The translations under genes were made by a program, and so were the position numbers. The notes under the pieces were generated by a model. It made no database searches and was not told the origin of the DNA. It saw only the letters and a list, made by a program, of their open reading frames with translations. Positions 37,901 to 51,800 of a stretch of DNA of 60,000 bases are shown in pieces (the first letter of the stretch is position 1; each line of letters begins with the position of its first letter). Origin of the DNA: Hydractinia symbiolongicarpus (lineage: Eukaryota; Cnidaria; Hydrozoa; Anthoathecata; Hydractiniidae); contig NC_079884.1 of the NCBI RefSeq assembly GCF_029227915.1, forward strand, positions 10,728,001 through 10,788,000, written 5' to 3'.

Positions 37901-40900
37901 AGGAAATATTTCCCATATGAACAGCCCCTTAATTAGCACAATTGTAGTTCAAAACAGAAGAAATAAATTAGCATATTTTTTTTGCTGATATCAATAGTTT
38001 CTGTGTGACGACATCGGAAATTTTATCCAAACAATGTGAGAACTTTATAGCCAACAAGAAAAAGGTTAATTATTAGAATTATGAAATTGAACAAAACAGG
38101 TTCAACAGGTGGCAAAACTTAGGTATAATGTTTAATAAAAAAACATCAAAAGCAAATTTTCGTGCTCATATGATCATTAAATCTGAATTTATAGCATTTT
38201 CAGTTTAGGGGGGTTAGTATGGTGAGCAATTTTATGTTAAGTCCTGACGTCATTAACATGTGGAGTGACAATTTTTGGAACTGATGCCGGTCTTAAAAAT
38301 ATCAATAGCCAATAGCCATAAATCATATCATAACATTTTACCATTTGAATTTGCTGTGGGCAATTTATGCCCTTCCTTCCTCCATTTAAAGAAGGTTAAG
38401 ATAATTATAATTTTGGTTTGCTTTGTAATTTTTTTATAGCAATGTCTTGATTGTACAGTGACTGCATTAAATGAAGTTTTTCTCACCGCAACTGCAACTG
38501 AGACTTGGAAGATACACTTAAACAAACTTCTGAAATGTTTGGATGAGTAAGTCCAACCTATATTTAAAAGAAAGAATAGTAATCTCGTAAAAAAAGTCTA
38601 ACTAACTGAATAATATATTTTTCTTTCTTTCTTGTAGTTGTATGTCTTGCAAACAGTGTGAGATGTTGATAACAACGCAGTTAATGCAATCTTTGAGTGA
38701 CAAAATGATCAAGGTAAGGATAGTTTTCCCATGCATGTAGACTGTTTAGCATTTCTTTTCACTCCTTTGTAATACAAGTAACGGTGTGTACTAAATTTAT
38801 ATTGTTTACACATTTGAAAGTCGAGTGCATTATTTTAAGTTATTGAAATCGTATATGACATTATTTATTTGTTATCTGTTCTACTATTTATTTTCTTTTG
38901 AAGATTTTTGTAGATTTTCTTGTCACTTAAGCACACTTGTGTGTAACAGGTCATATGTGATCTATTCTCAGCTTATTGAACTATCTATGGACTGCGACTC
39001 TGCAGAGACAGAATTTGTTACAACATTACCTTGGTTGATAACTTATAGAATCATGCAAATGTAAGTATAATCTTACGTTGTAAACATTAACATATTAACT
39101 GGTAGCTGTTCATAGCTGTTAAAAGACATACCTATAAAGTTAAGGCCGTCTCGTAGAGCATCTTGGTCAAAAAATATCTTCCTAAAAATCTCACTTGTTT
39201 CTGCATTAATAAGAACACACCTTTTTTTGTACCTGTTATTCCATTAAAAAATTTGTCTTGTTATTTTCTGTCAGTCTTTACTTCGATATTCCTTCTTTCT
39301 CACTCCACGTTCCTGAAAAAATAAAATAGAAGGAAGCATTAAACAAGACTTACAGTACTGTTTGTAATACTCTTTTAAGGCAATACTCTCAAAAGGATGT
39401 TGAAATCGATGTATCGACTTCAGAACATAGTAAAGAAAGCTGCACTGGTGAAAATTCGCCACTAGAATTTTTAAAAAATGCTCACGAGTATTTAGGAAGG
39501 TAAGGTATATTCTTGTTTAAAAAGTTTAAATATGTTTTTTAAGGGAATGGTGCAATTTTAAATTTTAATGCGTTTGTACCTGGATGCTCAGTAATGAACG
39601 TGTTTTCTCTCCTTCGTTATTTGATTCTCTTTCCTTTGTTATTGGGCCATAAAAAACCATGAAAGCTAAATCTGCCCCCTTATAAATACTGTTCCATATT
39701 TGGTCATAGAAAACATTGGTGTTGCCATGACGATGGTATATTGCTTCAGCAGTTTATAAAAGATTCTTTATACGAACTTTCTAGAACTTCACAGCGAGAA
39801 GTAAGCAAACATAACTATAGTTAGTAGACCTTGATCCAGATGTAGGGGAATTTAGTTTCTGATATATGAGTGAGATTATCTTGTAAAAAGAAGAATTTCT
39901 TTTTTACAACATTCTGGTTTATTGTGAGCCACAGAATATTGTAATGTTTTTATATTTTCCTGTCTTTAACATAGACAGACCATTTCGGAGATTATGCGCC
40001 ATTATGAACTTTCGAAGCCCAGTGGTGCAAGTTGAACTTTGAGCCCTACATGCCGTAGTAGAAAACTCTCTTAAAACACACTAAAAGAAACGAGTTTTGT
40101 ATACACTCTTAGCGTGTTTAGGTCTTCGTAATGTTTTTATCTAAGTAACAGGGGATAACACCAGACAACATCTATTTAAGCGTATTGCTTTGATCTATTA
40201 ATAAATTATAAATAGCAATTAAAAACACGTGCAGGGCGTAGGTGATACTGAGTGTATTTTATTATTATTTTGACTCCTATTTAATACATTTAAAATTTAA
40301 CGCTGAAGTGGAATATTTAATCAACTTTAAACATATTTTTACGATCGAATTATGCCTCTTACAACGTATGAGGATTTTTTAGAACTTAGTGTGAGCTTGG
40401 TGTGAGGCAGCTGACTGACTTCTTGTCAGCTCTTACAACGTATGAGGATTTTTTAGAACTTAGTGTGAGGCAGCTGACTCACTTCTTGTGGACTGAGTAA
40501 TAGTTGAGTTAATCGCCAGAGCTTTTTCTGCAATGGAACTTATTATGCCAATAATTCAAACAAGCTTCACAGAGTAATTTATTTATCATAAAGATTTACA
40601 CTTTAGTAAAAATTTACTGCTATAATTGTGTGTCCTGATAAAGAAACCGATAAAGACATACATATATATAACAAAACATCATGTAAAATATACATTATGA
40701 CTGAAACAAATAACATAGAAAAACAAAAAATCGAATACCACTTTAGTCTGTAAACTAAACTCATTTCTCCCTTTTTGATATTTTTCAATAAGAGAAGCGT
40801 ACAAAAAAATTATAGGGCAATAGCGAAAGCAGGAAAGAAAGACAGGTATTCTTTCTAATACCACTCTTGAAAGACTCAAAGATAGGAGTGTTTAAGTAGA

Positions 40901-43900
40901 CGAATCAAGGGACAGACATACAGATTAGTGTAATTGTCACCGAAAAACAAAATTATAAAAATATCCAAATAATAAAAATTATTTGCAATTAAAATGACTA
41001 ATCACTCTATTCCTAAAATTTGCAAATGACTTTGTCATCGTATCTCTATGGGCAGTGTATTGAAAATTTTTACACCCATCATAGGAAGAAGCCAGATTAT
41101 TTTGCGAGCTTAAGTTTTACTTTAGGAATAGATAACATTGTAGAGTTTTGACAAGTATTTTGACAATGGATTATAACTCTCTAGATCTTCACAAATATTA
41201 CAACCTAAACATTTCTTTACAAATCCAAAAACAAAGTTCAAGTCCAATCCTGTAAGGTATTTCCAAAATAAAAATTTCTCTCTAAAAATCCAAGTTTAAA
41301 ATCCAATGCCAATATCTTTATAATGCACAAAGCAGCTACACAATTTTAAATATCTAAATATAAAATGAAATTACCTTTAACCAAGCATTAATTACTAATT
41401 ACAGCCTTATAGCTAGCTACAGTACAGTGTCCTAAAAGCATTTTTGGGAGACTTCTAGCTAGCTAGCTAGTTTAAAGGTTTTTAGGATATATTAAGTTGC
41501 CTTTATTCTACAAAAGGAAATTAAAAGTACAAATAAGTGCATAATAAAAGTATTTTTCAAAATATATATCATAAAATTAGTATCACAAACATAAAAACAG
41601 ATAACAAAAAACTGTCCTGCCGCCAGCACGTCCGTTAGGCAAAAGACTAAATAAAACCAAGTGAAGTCCAAAGTTCAACTTGCACCACCGAGTCCCGCAA
41701 ATTCATAATGACGCATAATCTCCGAAATGGTCTATTAGAATACTGTTAAGAATATTATATATCTGTTTTTAGGATATCTTGAAAAATTTGGAGCAATGTT
41801 TTTATTGTTTATACGGTAATCCATGCAAGAAAACCAAGGTATGCTGGGTAATTTGCAGTGCATCTATGGATGATTTTCTTTGCGCAGTAATAATAACATA
41901 ATATATACCATATTCTATACTTCCAGAATGTTATTTAGCCTTATTTGATGTTCGCGTGCGTCCTCAATCGAAATAATTTCAGCTATGCTCAACGTTCATC
42001 ATGAATTACTTTGTTTCCTTATTTTTATTACAGACAAAAAGTATTCAAGAACACAATGACCAGCCAGTAAGTTGAATGCTTTTTTGGAACAGTCTGAAAA
42101 TTTTAAAAAAGGGTTATCTATGTTTATAAAAAAATGTATATAACATTCGTTGCTGGATTGGGTGTTTGCCGTTTTCCATTTACATGCAATATTCTTGTGA
42201 TGAAAAAAGTCTAAGGTGTTGTAAGCTTTGAGGTGTTGTTTGTAAATCTGAGAATTACATAAAAAATATCCTGAAAAATGGCACCAATAAGCTAGTTTCT
42301 CCTGCTGAAAAAATCTTTTATAACTTAGTGTTTCCCTTCTAAACTGCTCTTCTCTCAAAACCCCATATTTTAAATGCTTGGGACAAGAAAGAACATGAAA
42401 TTTTTGTATCTAAATTGTTCTAAAGTTTAATGTCAAATAACTTGGTTAGACTTTCAAATAACATTGGTTAGACTCTCAAATAACATTGGTTAGACTCTCA
42501 AATAACATTGGTTAGACTCTCAAAACACTTTTACTTGATCTTACCTACCTATTTTCAAAAGCTTAGCAAACTAAGGTAACTCCTAAATCTGCTCGAATTT
42601 TAGCAGTAATTTTATTTGAAATTTATTTTTTGTTGACATTAGGACCCTATTTCGTTTAGATAAAATTAACATGGGACAACGCGAAAGTTTTGTACGATTT
42701 CTACAAACCAACTGGACTACCACAGTTTGACCTGAAACCTTTTACAATTTCTGTAGAGGTGAGCAACAAATTTTAAATCTTTTTTTGATTTTTTTTATAT
42801 GTGATTAACTAAGTTGTTTAAATTCTTAGGTTCAAAACGTATTGCGAAAAATCTGCAGCGTCGTACCCCAACAAGATATTGAAGGTAAAATTATCTATTT
42901 ACTAATCAGACACGTTTTATTCTGAACATAACTGGACATCATCTACGAAAAATGAACATAAAAAGTGGCAATTTAGAATTCTGTGGCGATTCTTAACGAA
43001 AATTAAAAATCTAAAACCTTGTCTAAAGCTACTAGCTAGACCTTAAAGAAATTTCCTAATGTCTAAAATAATTCTTTTTTATCAGGGGTCAAATTATCCT
43101 TTGTTAGTTGGGTTGTTTGACTAAGTGGTTTTTGTCCACTCAGCCCTAAACATTGTAGCACATCATTGCTCTCTGCATCCAAATTGATACAGGAGGAAAA
43201 AATAAGTCCGAAATTGGATGTTATTGTTAGACTTATTTCTGTTCTGTATTTTAGTTATTCCATTTGAAACATTACAACATTATATCGACGGTGGTGAGGA
43301 TTTACCTATACCTGATCATAATTTGCAGAATGGAAAAAGGTTGACTTTCCTAATTTCTATTTAAATATAAAACTTTGTGATACTTTAAAAATCCACGTGC
43401 TGTACGGATATTTCTTAACTAACGTTTCAAGAAGCTACTCTTGTACCAGTGGCTTTAACAGATTTAAATTTAATTTACGTTTTTTTATAAGCAACCGAGT
43501 GGCTAGGGGATAGGGTTGAGCAATTACTATGCGACTAACAGGATAAAAAAATTTAGAAAATTGACTACATTAAATAGTTTAACAAGCATCCTGCAAAATG
43601 TGTTTAATTTATCATCCACCAAACAAAATATCACAATTACGAGGCTGAAATTGAAATTTCACCCCTATGAGGCTGAATTAAAAAATGGAATTTTACTCTA
43701 AAGGAAATATCTGCAGTATTAAATAATCCACTAAAAACTTGTGAAAATGTATTTACTTTAATCAATTCCTTATTGTATTATTCCTCTATTTTCTCTTGAG
43801 TTATTATTTTTTTTGATTTTTTTTTTCGCTTTCTTATTTTGATATAGTACTGGAATGGAAGATTTATTTTACTATTTGGGCGACTTTTACTTCAAAAATA

Positions 43901-45841
43901 AAGAATTCAACAAAGCTTTGAAATTTTATATGCACGATGTATGCATCAAACCGACCCGATTTCAGTCCTGGGCGGCTATGGCGCTTACCAGAGGTTCAAG
44001 ACTGGAGGAGAAAATTAATCAGGTAAGATCTTTTCTCAAAGAGAGAAGCACTGATCATAAATTGCGCACTTGATGTTCCATGATGTAGTGTATTTGCTTA
44101 CTTTACACTTCAGTGCGAGTTGAAAAGCGATGGTCCAATGAAGAAACACATAACAGCAACCCTTCGGTAATTTATTCCTTTTTTATATACACTATAATTG
44201 CGCTAATTTTCATGGGTCGTAGTTTTAGCTTTTTTCCTGGATGTTGCCCAAATTTGTGAAATTAAATACTCCTAAATATTATGGGAGATATCTCATGTAA
44301 AAATGTTGCGTGCAAAATAAATCACTGGAAGTTGTAATTCGTGGAACTTTCAACACAGAGTGAACAAAAGTACATTTTTATTGAATCGAGGAAAAGATAT
44401 ATCAATCATTAATTAAAAAGTTACATGTGTCAATGTTTCATGTAGGAAGAACTTCTTTTTTGAAAATAGGGTAACTACGTCATAAGCAAAAATTAATTTC
44501 TGCGATTGATTTAGCAACAATCAATCGTACCGCTTAAATATAATTTATGTGGCGCAGATGTTCGTTGTATCGGCAGCCCAAGAAAGTGCAAGCTTCACTT
44601 AAACTTCTCTACTAAGTATATTTCTACTTTTCAGATGTTATGAAAAAGCAGTCGCATTATGTAACGAGAAGTGTTTGGTTCTCGAAGAGGTATGTAGCTA
44701 ATAGACGCAATGGTTTCGCCTGAATACTGAGTGAGAAGCACAATCTCTTATCAACATAACATATAAAAGAGTTGTAAAGGATTTAATTTTGCGTTTAATT
44801 GTTGTAGTGTGATTGTTTTATAGTATGGCCAGACAACGTACATGTTGAATTCATACGCTGCTAGAAAGTTACTAGAAGTAGGTGAAGAATGTTTAATATA
44901 AAGAAAATGATTTACGACAGCCTTTGCATAACCGATTTTTGTGGCCTCTTTTTTACTTTTATTACATAACAGTCAAGCTAGTAGATCGCGTAACGGGTAG
45001 GCTAGTAGAAAAGAGGGTGTGACGAAGCTGCATGCATAGCTAGCAAATAACAGTGACCTAAGGGTGGCGTTTTTATTAGTTGTAACTGTAAATCTTTCCT
45101 CGTATCAAGCTTCTCTTGTGTTTCTTTAAATTTACAAAACTAATAAACGTACAGAACTTTTCAGTCTTTGTATTGAATGGAAGTATCCTTTTTAAAATAT
45201 ACTTGCGATCTATATTACAGGGAATCCAAGATGAAAAACATGATGTACAGCTATTAGAAAGCTATCGCACCATGCAAAAGCAAATGCTTGTGCTTTCTGA
45301 AAAGTGTTTCACTGATGCATTGAAAGCGGCTTCCTTAAAAGAAGGCGAAAGATGGCTGCATTATTATATGCTTGGAAAAATTGCCGAAAAATTACAAAAG
45401 CCTGCTTCTTCATACCTGGATTATTATCAAAAGGTTCGTTTTTTTGTAACTCAATGGATGCAGGCTATGACGATTATTTATAATAAAGAGAAGTCTATTT
45501 TTCTTTTCTATCCTTCATTACTTTATTTAACTTACTTTTCTCACATTCTTGTCTGGTTTATTCAAGTCGTTAGAAGAACTGTATCAATCAGGAGCTCATT
45601 ACTTGAAAAGGATTTCTTATCATGGTCCACCAGAGTACTCTATCGAAGCAGTTGAGGTAGGTGATTTATTTGTTTGCTGATGATGTTGTTCGTGTACTCT
45701 TTTTTCTTGTTGTTTTTGCCGTTGATTATGTGGTCGTTGTTGTTGCCAACGTCGTCGTTGCCAACGTCGTCGTTATGTTTAAGGTATTCGTTGTTGTTGT
45801 TGTTGTTGTTTTCGTTGTTGTTGTTCTCGTGGTTGTTTTAG

Positions 45842-45872
<31 letters not shown>

Positions 45873-48800
45873 ATTTGTTGCTTTGGTCGTTGTTATGGTC
45901 GTTGTGGTCGTTGTTCTAGCCCTGTTGTCGTGCTTTCGTTTTTGGTATGGTCGTTGTTGTTGCTGTTGTTGTTACTGCTTCTCTCGTCAACATTGTTATT
46001 GTGCGTTGTGCTTTTTATGGCTTCTGTATTAAATTTCATTCCGTAAAATTTGGGTATATTTTGTTTATATAATTTTCTTATTTATTTTTGAAATGTTACT
46101 TTTCTGGTGTGAAATTGTACGAATGCCACTACTACTGTTATTATTTTAGTTGTTCTATCGCATCCATGCTTCCATCTTGAAAATTTTGAAATACTCGGAA
46201 ACAATAGATTATGATCTTCTCGAGAAGCACTTAGAACGAGCTGTCAATCAAATTATATATGTAGAAATTGTAGAAGTTGACAAACTGACGTTGAAAGAGA
46301 ATGGTAGGTATCTTGAAGAGGATGTTAAAATAGCAGAACGGATTCTTTGGATAAATCTTTTTTGTTACAAAAACATGTTTCTCAAACCAATGCAATATTT
46401 GCATTTAATACCTAACTGATACAGAAATCCGATGATTTGATTGGCTCACGAAAAACAGGGCCTTGTATGGAGCCCGGTGTGGGAAGCCTTAATTAAATGT
46501 TACCACAAAACGTATACAAATGAAAAATAGAAAAACCATCTTTCTATTTCGTTTGCACTTCAAAAATAACTCCAATTTGTTTGGTGTACCTTGTGATATA
46601 GAGTTCCAGAAGTATCAATATCAAATATATGTTTTTCTCCTTGATTTCTTGGAAAAAACAACTTAAAATGATAACTTTGATTTTTTGCAAAACAAAAATT
46701 TTTTTATTCGATGCGGTTGGGTACTGACTGATTTGATGTTGCCCTGTAAAATATAATGCCCTGCGTAAAGCGCACAGACCCGGGTAAGCTCAGTTTCTAA
46801 CTTTTGATCTTAGACTTTGTATTTCACAACACCAAAACCGGTCAGTATCCGTTTAAAAACACTTTAACGAAAAGCTGCGCGTTTTAGTTATATGTTTTCT
46901 TTTCCAGATGTTTCATCTTCTGCAGCAGCTAAAGGGAAAGTGACTGTAATTCCTGAAGAGAGTATTGTTTCAGACGTTGTAAAAACCTTGATTGACCTTG
47001 TGTCTAAAAACGTAGAAGAACAAAACGTAAACGGACCAAAACAGCAAGGAACTGTAGAAAACAGATTTGTGACACTTTCTCAAACCAGGATTAATTCAAA
47101 CACAACAAAGAAAGTTCAGGGAAATTTACAACCGCAGCAGTCCTCGTTGCCAAACATCATGTCAAAGAAACCACGTGGTTTCATTGTTGATAAAGAAGTT
47201 GAACAATGTTTAGAAGTTTTGGTGAAGAGTGTTTGTCTTAAAAACGTTGATTTTGATGTTGCTATTCATGAAACTGTACAATCTAAGTCTACTGTTTCTA
47301 ACGGTGCGACTTCCCCACCATTCACTGCAGTGATGACAACTTCTCCACAGCTTAATTCTTCTAAGGAAAGTACTACGTTTGTATCACTGAATACGCCGAA
47401 GATGAGTGCAAAAGAAGGTTCTATGCCTTTAAATCTATGTGATGCATCAAAAACCCCAAAATATCTTAGCGCCACTTGCTCTCCGTTATCATCTGTTAGT
47501 TCAAGTGCACATTACACCACTCCCTCCAATGTTGCTAATAGATACTCTTCAACAAGTACTGGTTGGCTATGTACACGAGACGTTTCTACTGCTGTTACAT
47601 CGACGTTAAGTTCTTATGCTAACCCGTTAGACTCGAAAAGTAACATTTCTTTTGAGAATATCGTTCCAAAGTCCACCATGTCGGTTTCAGCAAGCAATAC
47701 GAACCGTTCATGTTGTTTGACAAAATATATGCATGATGCATCCACATCAATGATCGCAATTGCAACTACTGGCGTTTGCGTGAATCAAGGTGAACAGGAC
47801 GAAAGCAATTCATTTAAGTCAAGAGAATGCTCTACTTCTTCTTCTTCTACAGATTATTCGAAATTACAATTACCTACCACTGAACGATTAAATAAAACTT
47901 TAATTCAAGATAAGTCCATACCATTTAGTGTATTACCAAAGACTATAATAGACCTTACTGGTAATACTCAAAATGTAAACAAAACTGCTTTGAACAATCA
48001 AGTAGGAGTTAAGAAACAAACAAATGCATTACCAGGAAATCTTGAATTATCTGGAAAAACTGAAAAAGATGCTGTGACAACTGAAGCTAATGTTATTATA
48101 GAAGTTCAGTCAGCATTAGATGATGTTGTTGCAAAGGTAGAAGCAGAAATAAGCAAGACATTATTAGATTCTAAAACAGCTTCAACATACACCGTGACAG
48201 CTTCAAGCAGTGTTGGCACTGTTCAAAATACAAATAATACAGAAAGTGATCGAAGTAAAGAAAGTGATAAAACTAGTAAACATATAACAAAGAAAGAGTT
48301 TAACAAACGCATATTCAAAAATACAGCTGAAGAAACATGTTATAAAGCTACTGCAGAAAAGTGCTTAGCTGCGTTTGGTTTCTGTATTCGGAGATTCCCT
48401 GAGCACTATAAAAGTCAATATCAGATGTCACATTTTTTAGCCTACAGTTGTTTAAAGGTACGTTTATGTTTTTTTTTAAACAAAACCAAGTTTGCAATTT
48501 GTATTTACATGGTAATATCGAAAAAAGAAATGTTAACAAGTAGCACTCTTTGAAATTTTGTGTTTATGTAATTTCACCGACGTAATTTTACAGTTTGTCA
48601 TTTGCAGATCTTTCATAGCTTAGACCTCTGCAAAGTCGTGAAAAACTTCTAAAAAAAACGTACCAGGAACATTGTTGTAATGTATGTCAAATCGATGTGC
48701 TTGGTAACGTACTAATATTCCAAATTATTGCGTGTTTAGAATCTTCAGTGGAGCCGAGACTTGCTTCTTGGAAGTACAACGTCAACAAAATATTTCGTTC

Positions 48801-51800
48801 CACTACCGTCACATGGCATTTTTTCTGGAAAGAAAAAGACCAACTTATTCCAGGTACAAAGTTGTTATGTTTTAAACTTTAAGCCTATGTGATATCGCTT
48901 ACCTTGCCTTAAAAATTACAGATTTTTAATGCTTTACAAACTTTCGAGCAATTTTTGTGTAAGAATACCTTACGTCTTGATGGGCCTTTATATTCGTAAA
49001 AAACAATCAATTTTGAGCCTTAACACAATCTAAAATTATTTTTAAGCAACAAAAAGACAAATTATTCTAGAAATTGGAGAAAAGGAGTTAAAGAAAGTCC
49101 AAAACCTCAGGACTCATTAGAATCGGAGAGTGAAAGTTACACATATCGTTTGAATTAATAACGAAGAAAGAAATTAAGAAAAAATTAAACATTGGAAGAA
49201 TTTTTGGTGAGGGATCTCTTTAAGGGACAAATAAGGAGGGAACGTCCTCCACCAGAGGCGATTGTGGAAGCGCTTTAAAAAGCCACATACTGATGGTGTC
49301 ACTTTATAAAACAACTAGTCCAGTATTTAAACGGTTGGCAGACATCCAGCTGTAAAATAATGCCAAAACTATTTATTAATTGCCGTGAGAACTGTTTATA
49401 AAACGAACTGCGTAAGCGGGACTGGATCTCTAAGGAGTGGAAGTGTTGCGCACTGGAGGATAGATCTCAGGTGTAAGGATCGTCAGACTATTACCCAGAT
49501 TTCACATCACAAGGTAGATAAAAGTAGGTTTGGGTCGGCTAGTGTAAATCTTGGTAGACTGAGAGACAGAGTACGTGAAGTAGTTGAAATGTTAGAACAT
49601 AGATCTCTTGACATGTGGTTAAAATCTTTTTTTGTGTCAGTTTGTGTGCCACAGTGTGGACTTTGTGATGAAGACAAATGAAGGAGACAAGTGAAAGAGA
49701 AAACGAGTTTGTCATGGTGGAGGGGTACTCTAATGGTCATTTTAGGAAGTCAGCTGAAGGTTATAGAGATGTGTATCGAAGCCATGGATTTGGGATCAGA
49801 AATAAGGAAAGGTGAGAGACTGCTTGAGTTCAAGATAGCAATGAACAAGGTGGTTCGTAACACAGTAGACTGATAATATCTGCGTGAAGTGGTTGTCAAA
49901 CAAGGAGGTGGTGAAGGATGCGAAATTTATATCAGGGGAAGTGTTTTTTTCCGCATGGCCTAGTCTGGACTATTGAAAGCCGAAGGAAGAGATTGTAACA
50001 AGACAACTTAGTGCAAAAGTTTATCAATTGACCCAGGGTAGTATAGTAAGTGGATGTTGTAAATACTTAGACTACTTTGAAAAATTGTCTTCTAGAAGCT
50101 TCTAATGACACCTGTGACTGTACGAAAGGACAGCTACACATAGACAGACCTGACGGGGGAATAAACAGGTTAATAAATGTATAAAGATAAATCGGAAGCA
50201 GAGAGAGAGATTAGGAGATTTGTTGAGAAAGGAAAAGCAGCGTAATGAGGTGTTTAAGATAGCAAGGCAAATGAAAAAAACTAAGCAAGATATTGTAGGT
50301 ATGATGAAGGTTTCTTGGATGGTCATAGATATAGGGAAAAAGTTAGCTTTTAAGAGTTGTTACCATAGGTTGCAGTGAAAGTGTCCTTGTGGAGTTTGTT
50401 GGAAATGTGAGCATTGTGTACATAAGAGGTGTAGTGGTATTACAGGAAGGTTAAGAGCTGACTTTCACTTTGTATGTAAGCTTTGCAAAGGTGATATTAT
50501 ATAAAAAAAATTTTATATAAAATTTTTATTATATAAAGTTTTTACAGCTTTAATGATGAACAACAGTGGCTCGTATGAGTTAGTTGAGAACTTCTGTTAC
50601 TTGGTGATATGTTGTGTAGTAAAGGAAGTGTCCGAAGAAATGTTGCTTTCCACGAAAATGTAAAGGGTTACCTCCCTTGTTAGCTAGCAGAGTATTTCTG
50701 TTGAGGTAAAAGGTAGATTGAATGAGACCTGTACAAGAAGTGTTATGTTGTATGCCAGTGAAAAATGTGCAGTGAAACAGAAAAATCTTCACCGGTGAGA
50801 ATGGAATGATATGACAATGATTAGGTGGATAATATAACAGCAGCTTAAAAAACAGAAAAACCCTAATTGATTGGTTGGGACATTTGCAAAAAATCGAGGA
50901 GTATGATTGAGTAGGAAAGTGTAGAAACTTCATAGTTCCTTGGGTAAATCCGAGAAAGACTTGTCAGGAGGTAATAACGACAGCGTTGATGCAGAAGGGT
51001 TTGAGTTTAGGACTAATACATTGTAGGTGCTAGCATGGGAAACTGGCGTTTAGCCGATTATGACGATGCAAGCTCGTTTTAAAATATCTAGTAAAAAGGG
51101 GTTAATTTTAGCCTTGCAAATTCTCAATTGGATAAACTTAAAACAATGACCTACAATACGGAAGAGATTATTTTAAACGCTAAAATGCATTATTATTTTT
51201 ATTACCACATTTTATTAACTGATAGCTATCAATTTTACGACTCTAGTAACTATTAAAAGCAAGAAAAGCATAGAATTTATAATCACTATATAATGACTGC
51301 GGTTGATTTAATTTGTCTGTCTGTTATATTTTATCTTATCCGCTTGACTAATATTTGAGAAATAGTGACCAACCAAACCAACCAAAAGGCTGCAAATACA
51401 GTTATCCTGTGGAGTTACATCCGGCATGGGTCGTCAGTTCTCAGCTGGTTCTTTTAAAACGTACTATCAACTTTTGATTGGAGTATAGTTCGACATTATT
51501 TAGGTATCTTGACTCTACTAACTCCGTTATTTATTTTTTTAGTATTTATGGAGAATCCCAGTAAACGAAATCGATCGTCCTGGGAGTTTTTGTACACACA
51601 TCCGCAGAGGGATCGAGTTAATGCTGGATGTTCTATTTGAATTGAAGGATAATCATCTCTTACTCCACATCTCTGCTTTTCTTCATAAAACACCTGACAA
51701 AGACAAGTGAGCATACCATTTAAAATCTTTACTCCTACATATAAAGACATTTTAAGTTTTATTTCTCTGGCTATATTATGAGAGATATCTTGATATATAA

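Noticed and set aside
41999-42358. Minus-strand 119-codon frame
   Set aside because: It overlaps CABIN1 exon 36 on the other strand and has no features of its own.
45661-46032. Valine-rich 123-codon frame
   Set aside because: It is a translation of the GTT microsatellite in an intron.
49385-49873. Two open frames as a host gene
   Set aside because: Both are pieces of the LINE endonuclease in an intron of CABIN1, with sequence similar to the other LINE copies.
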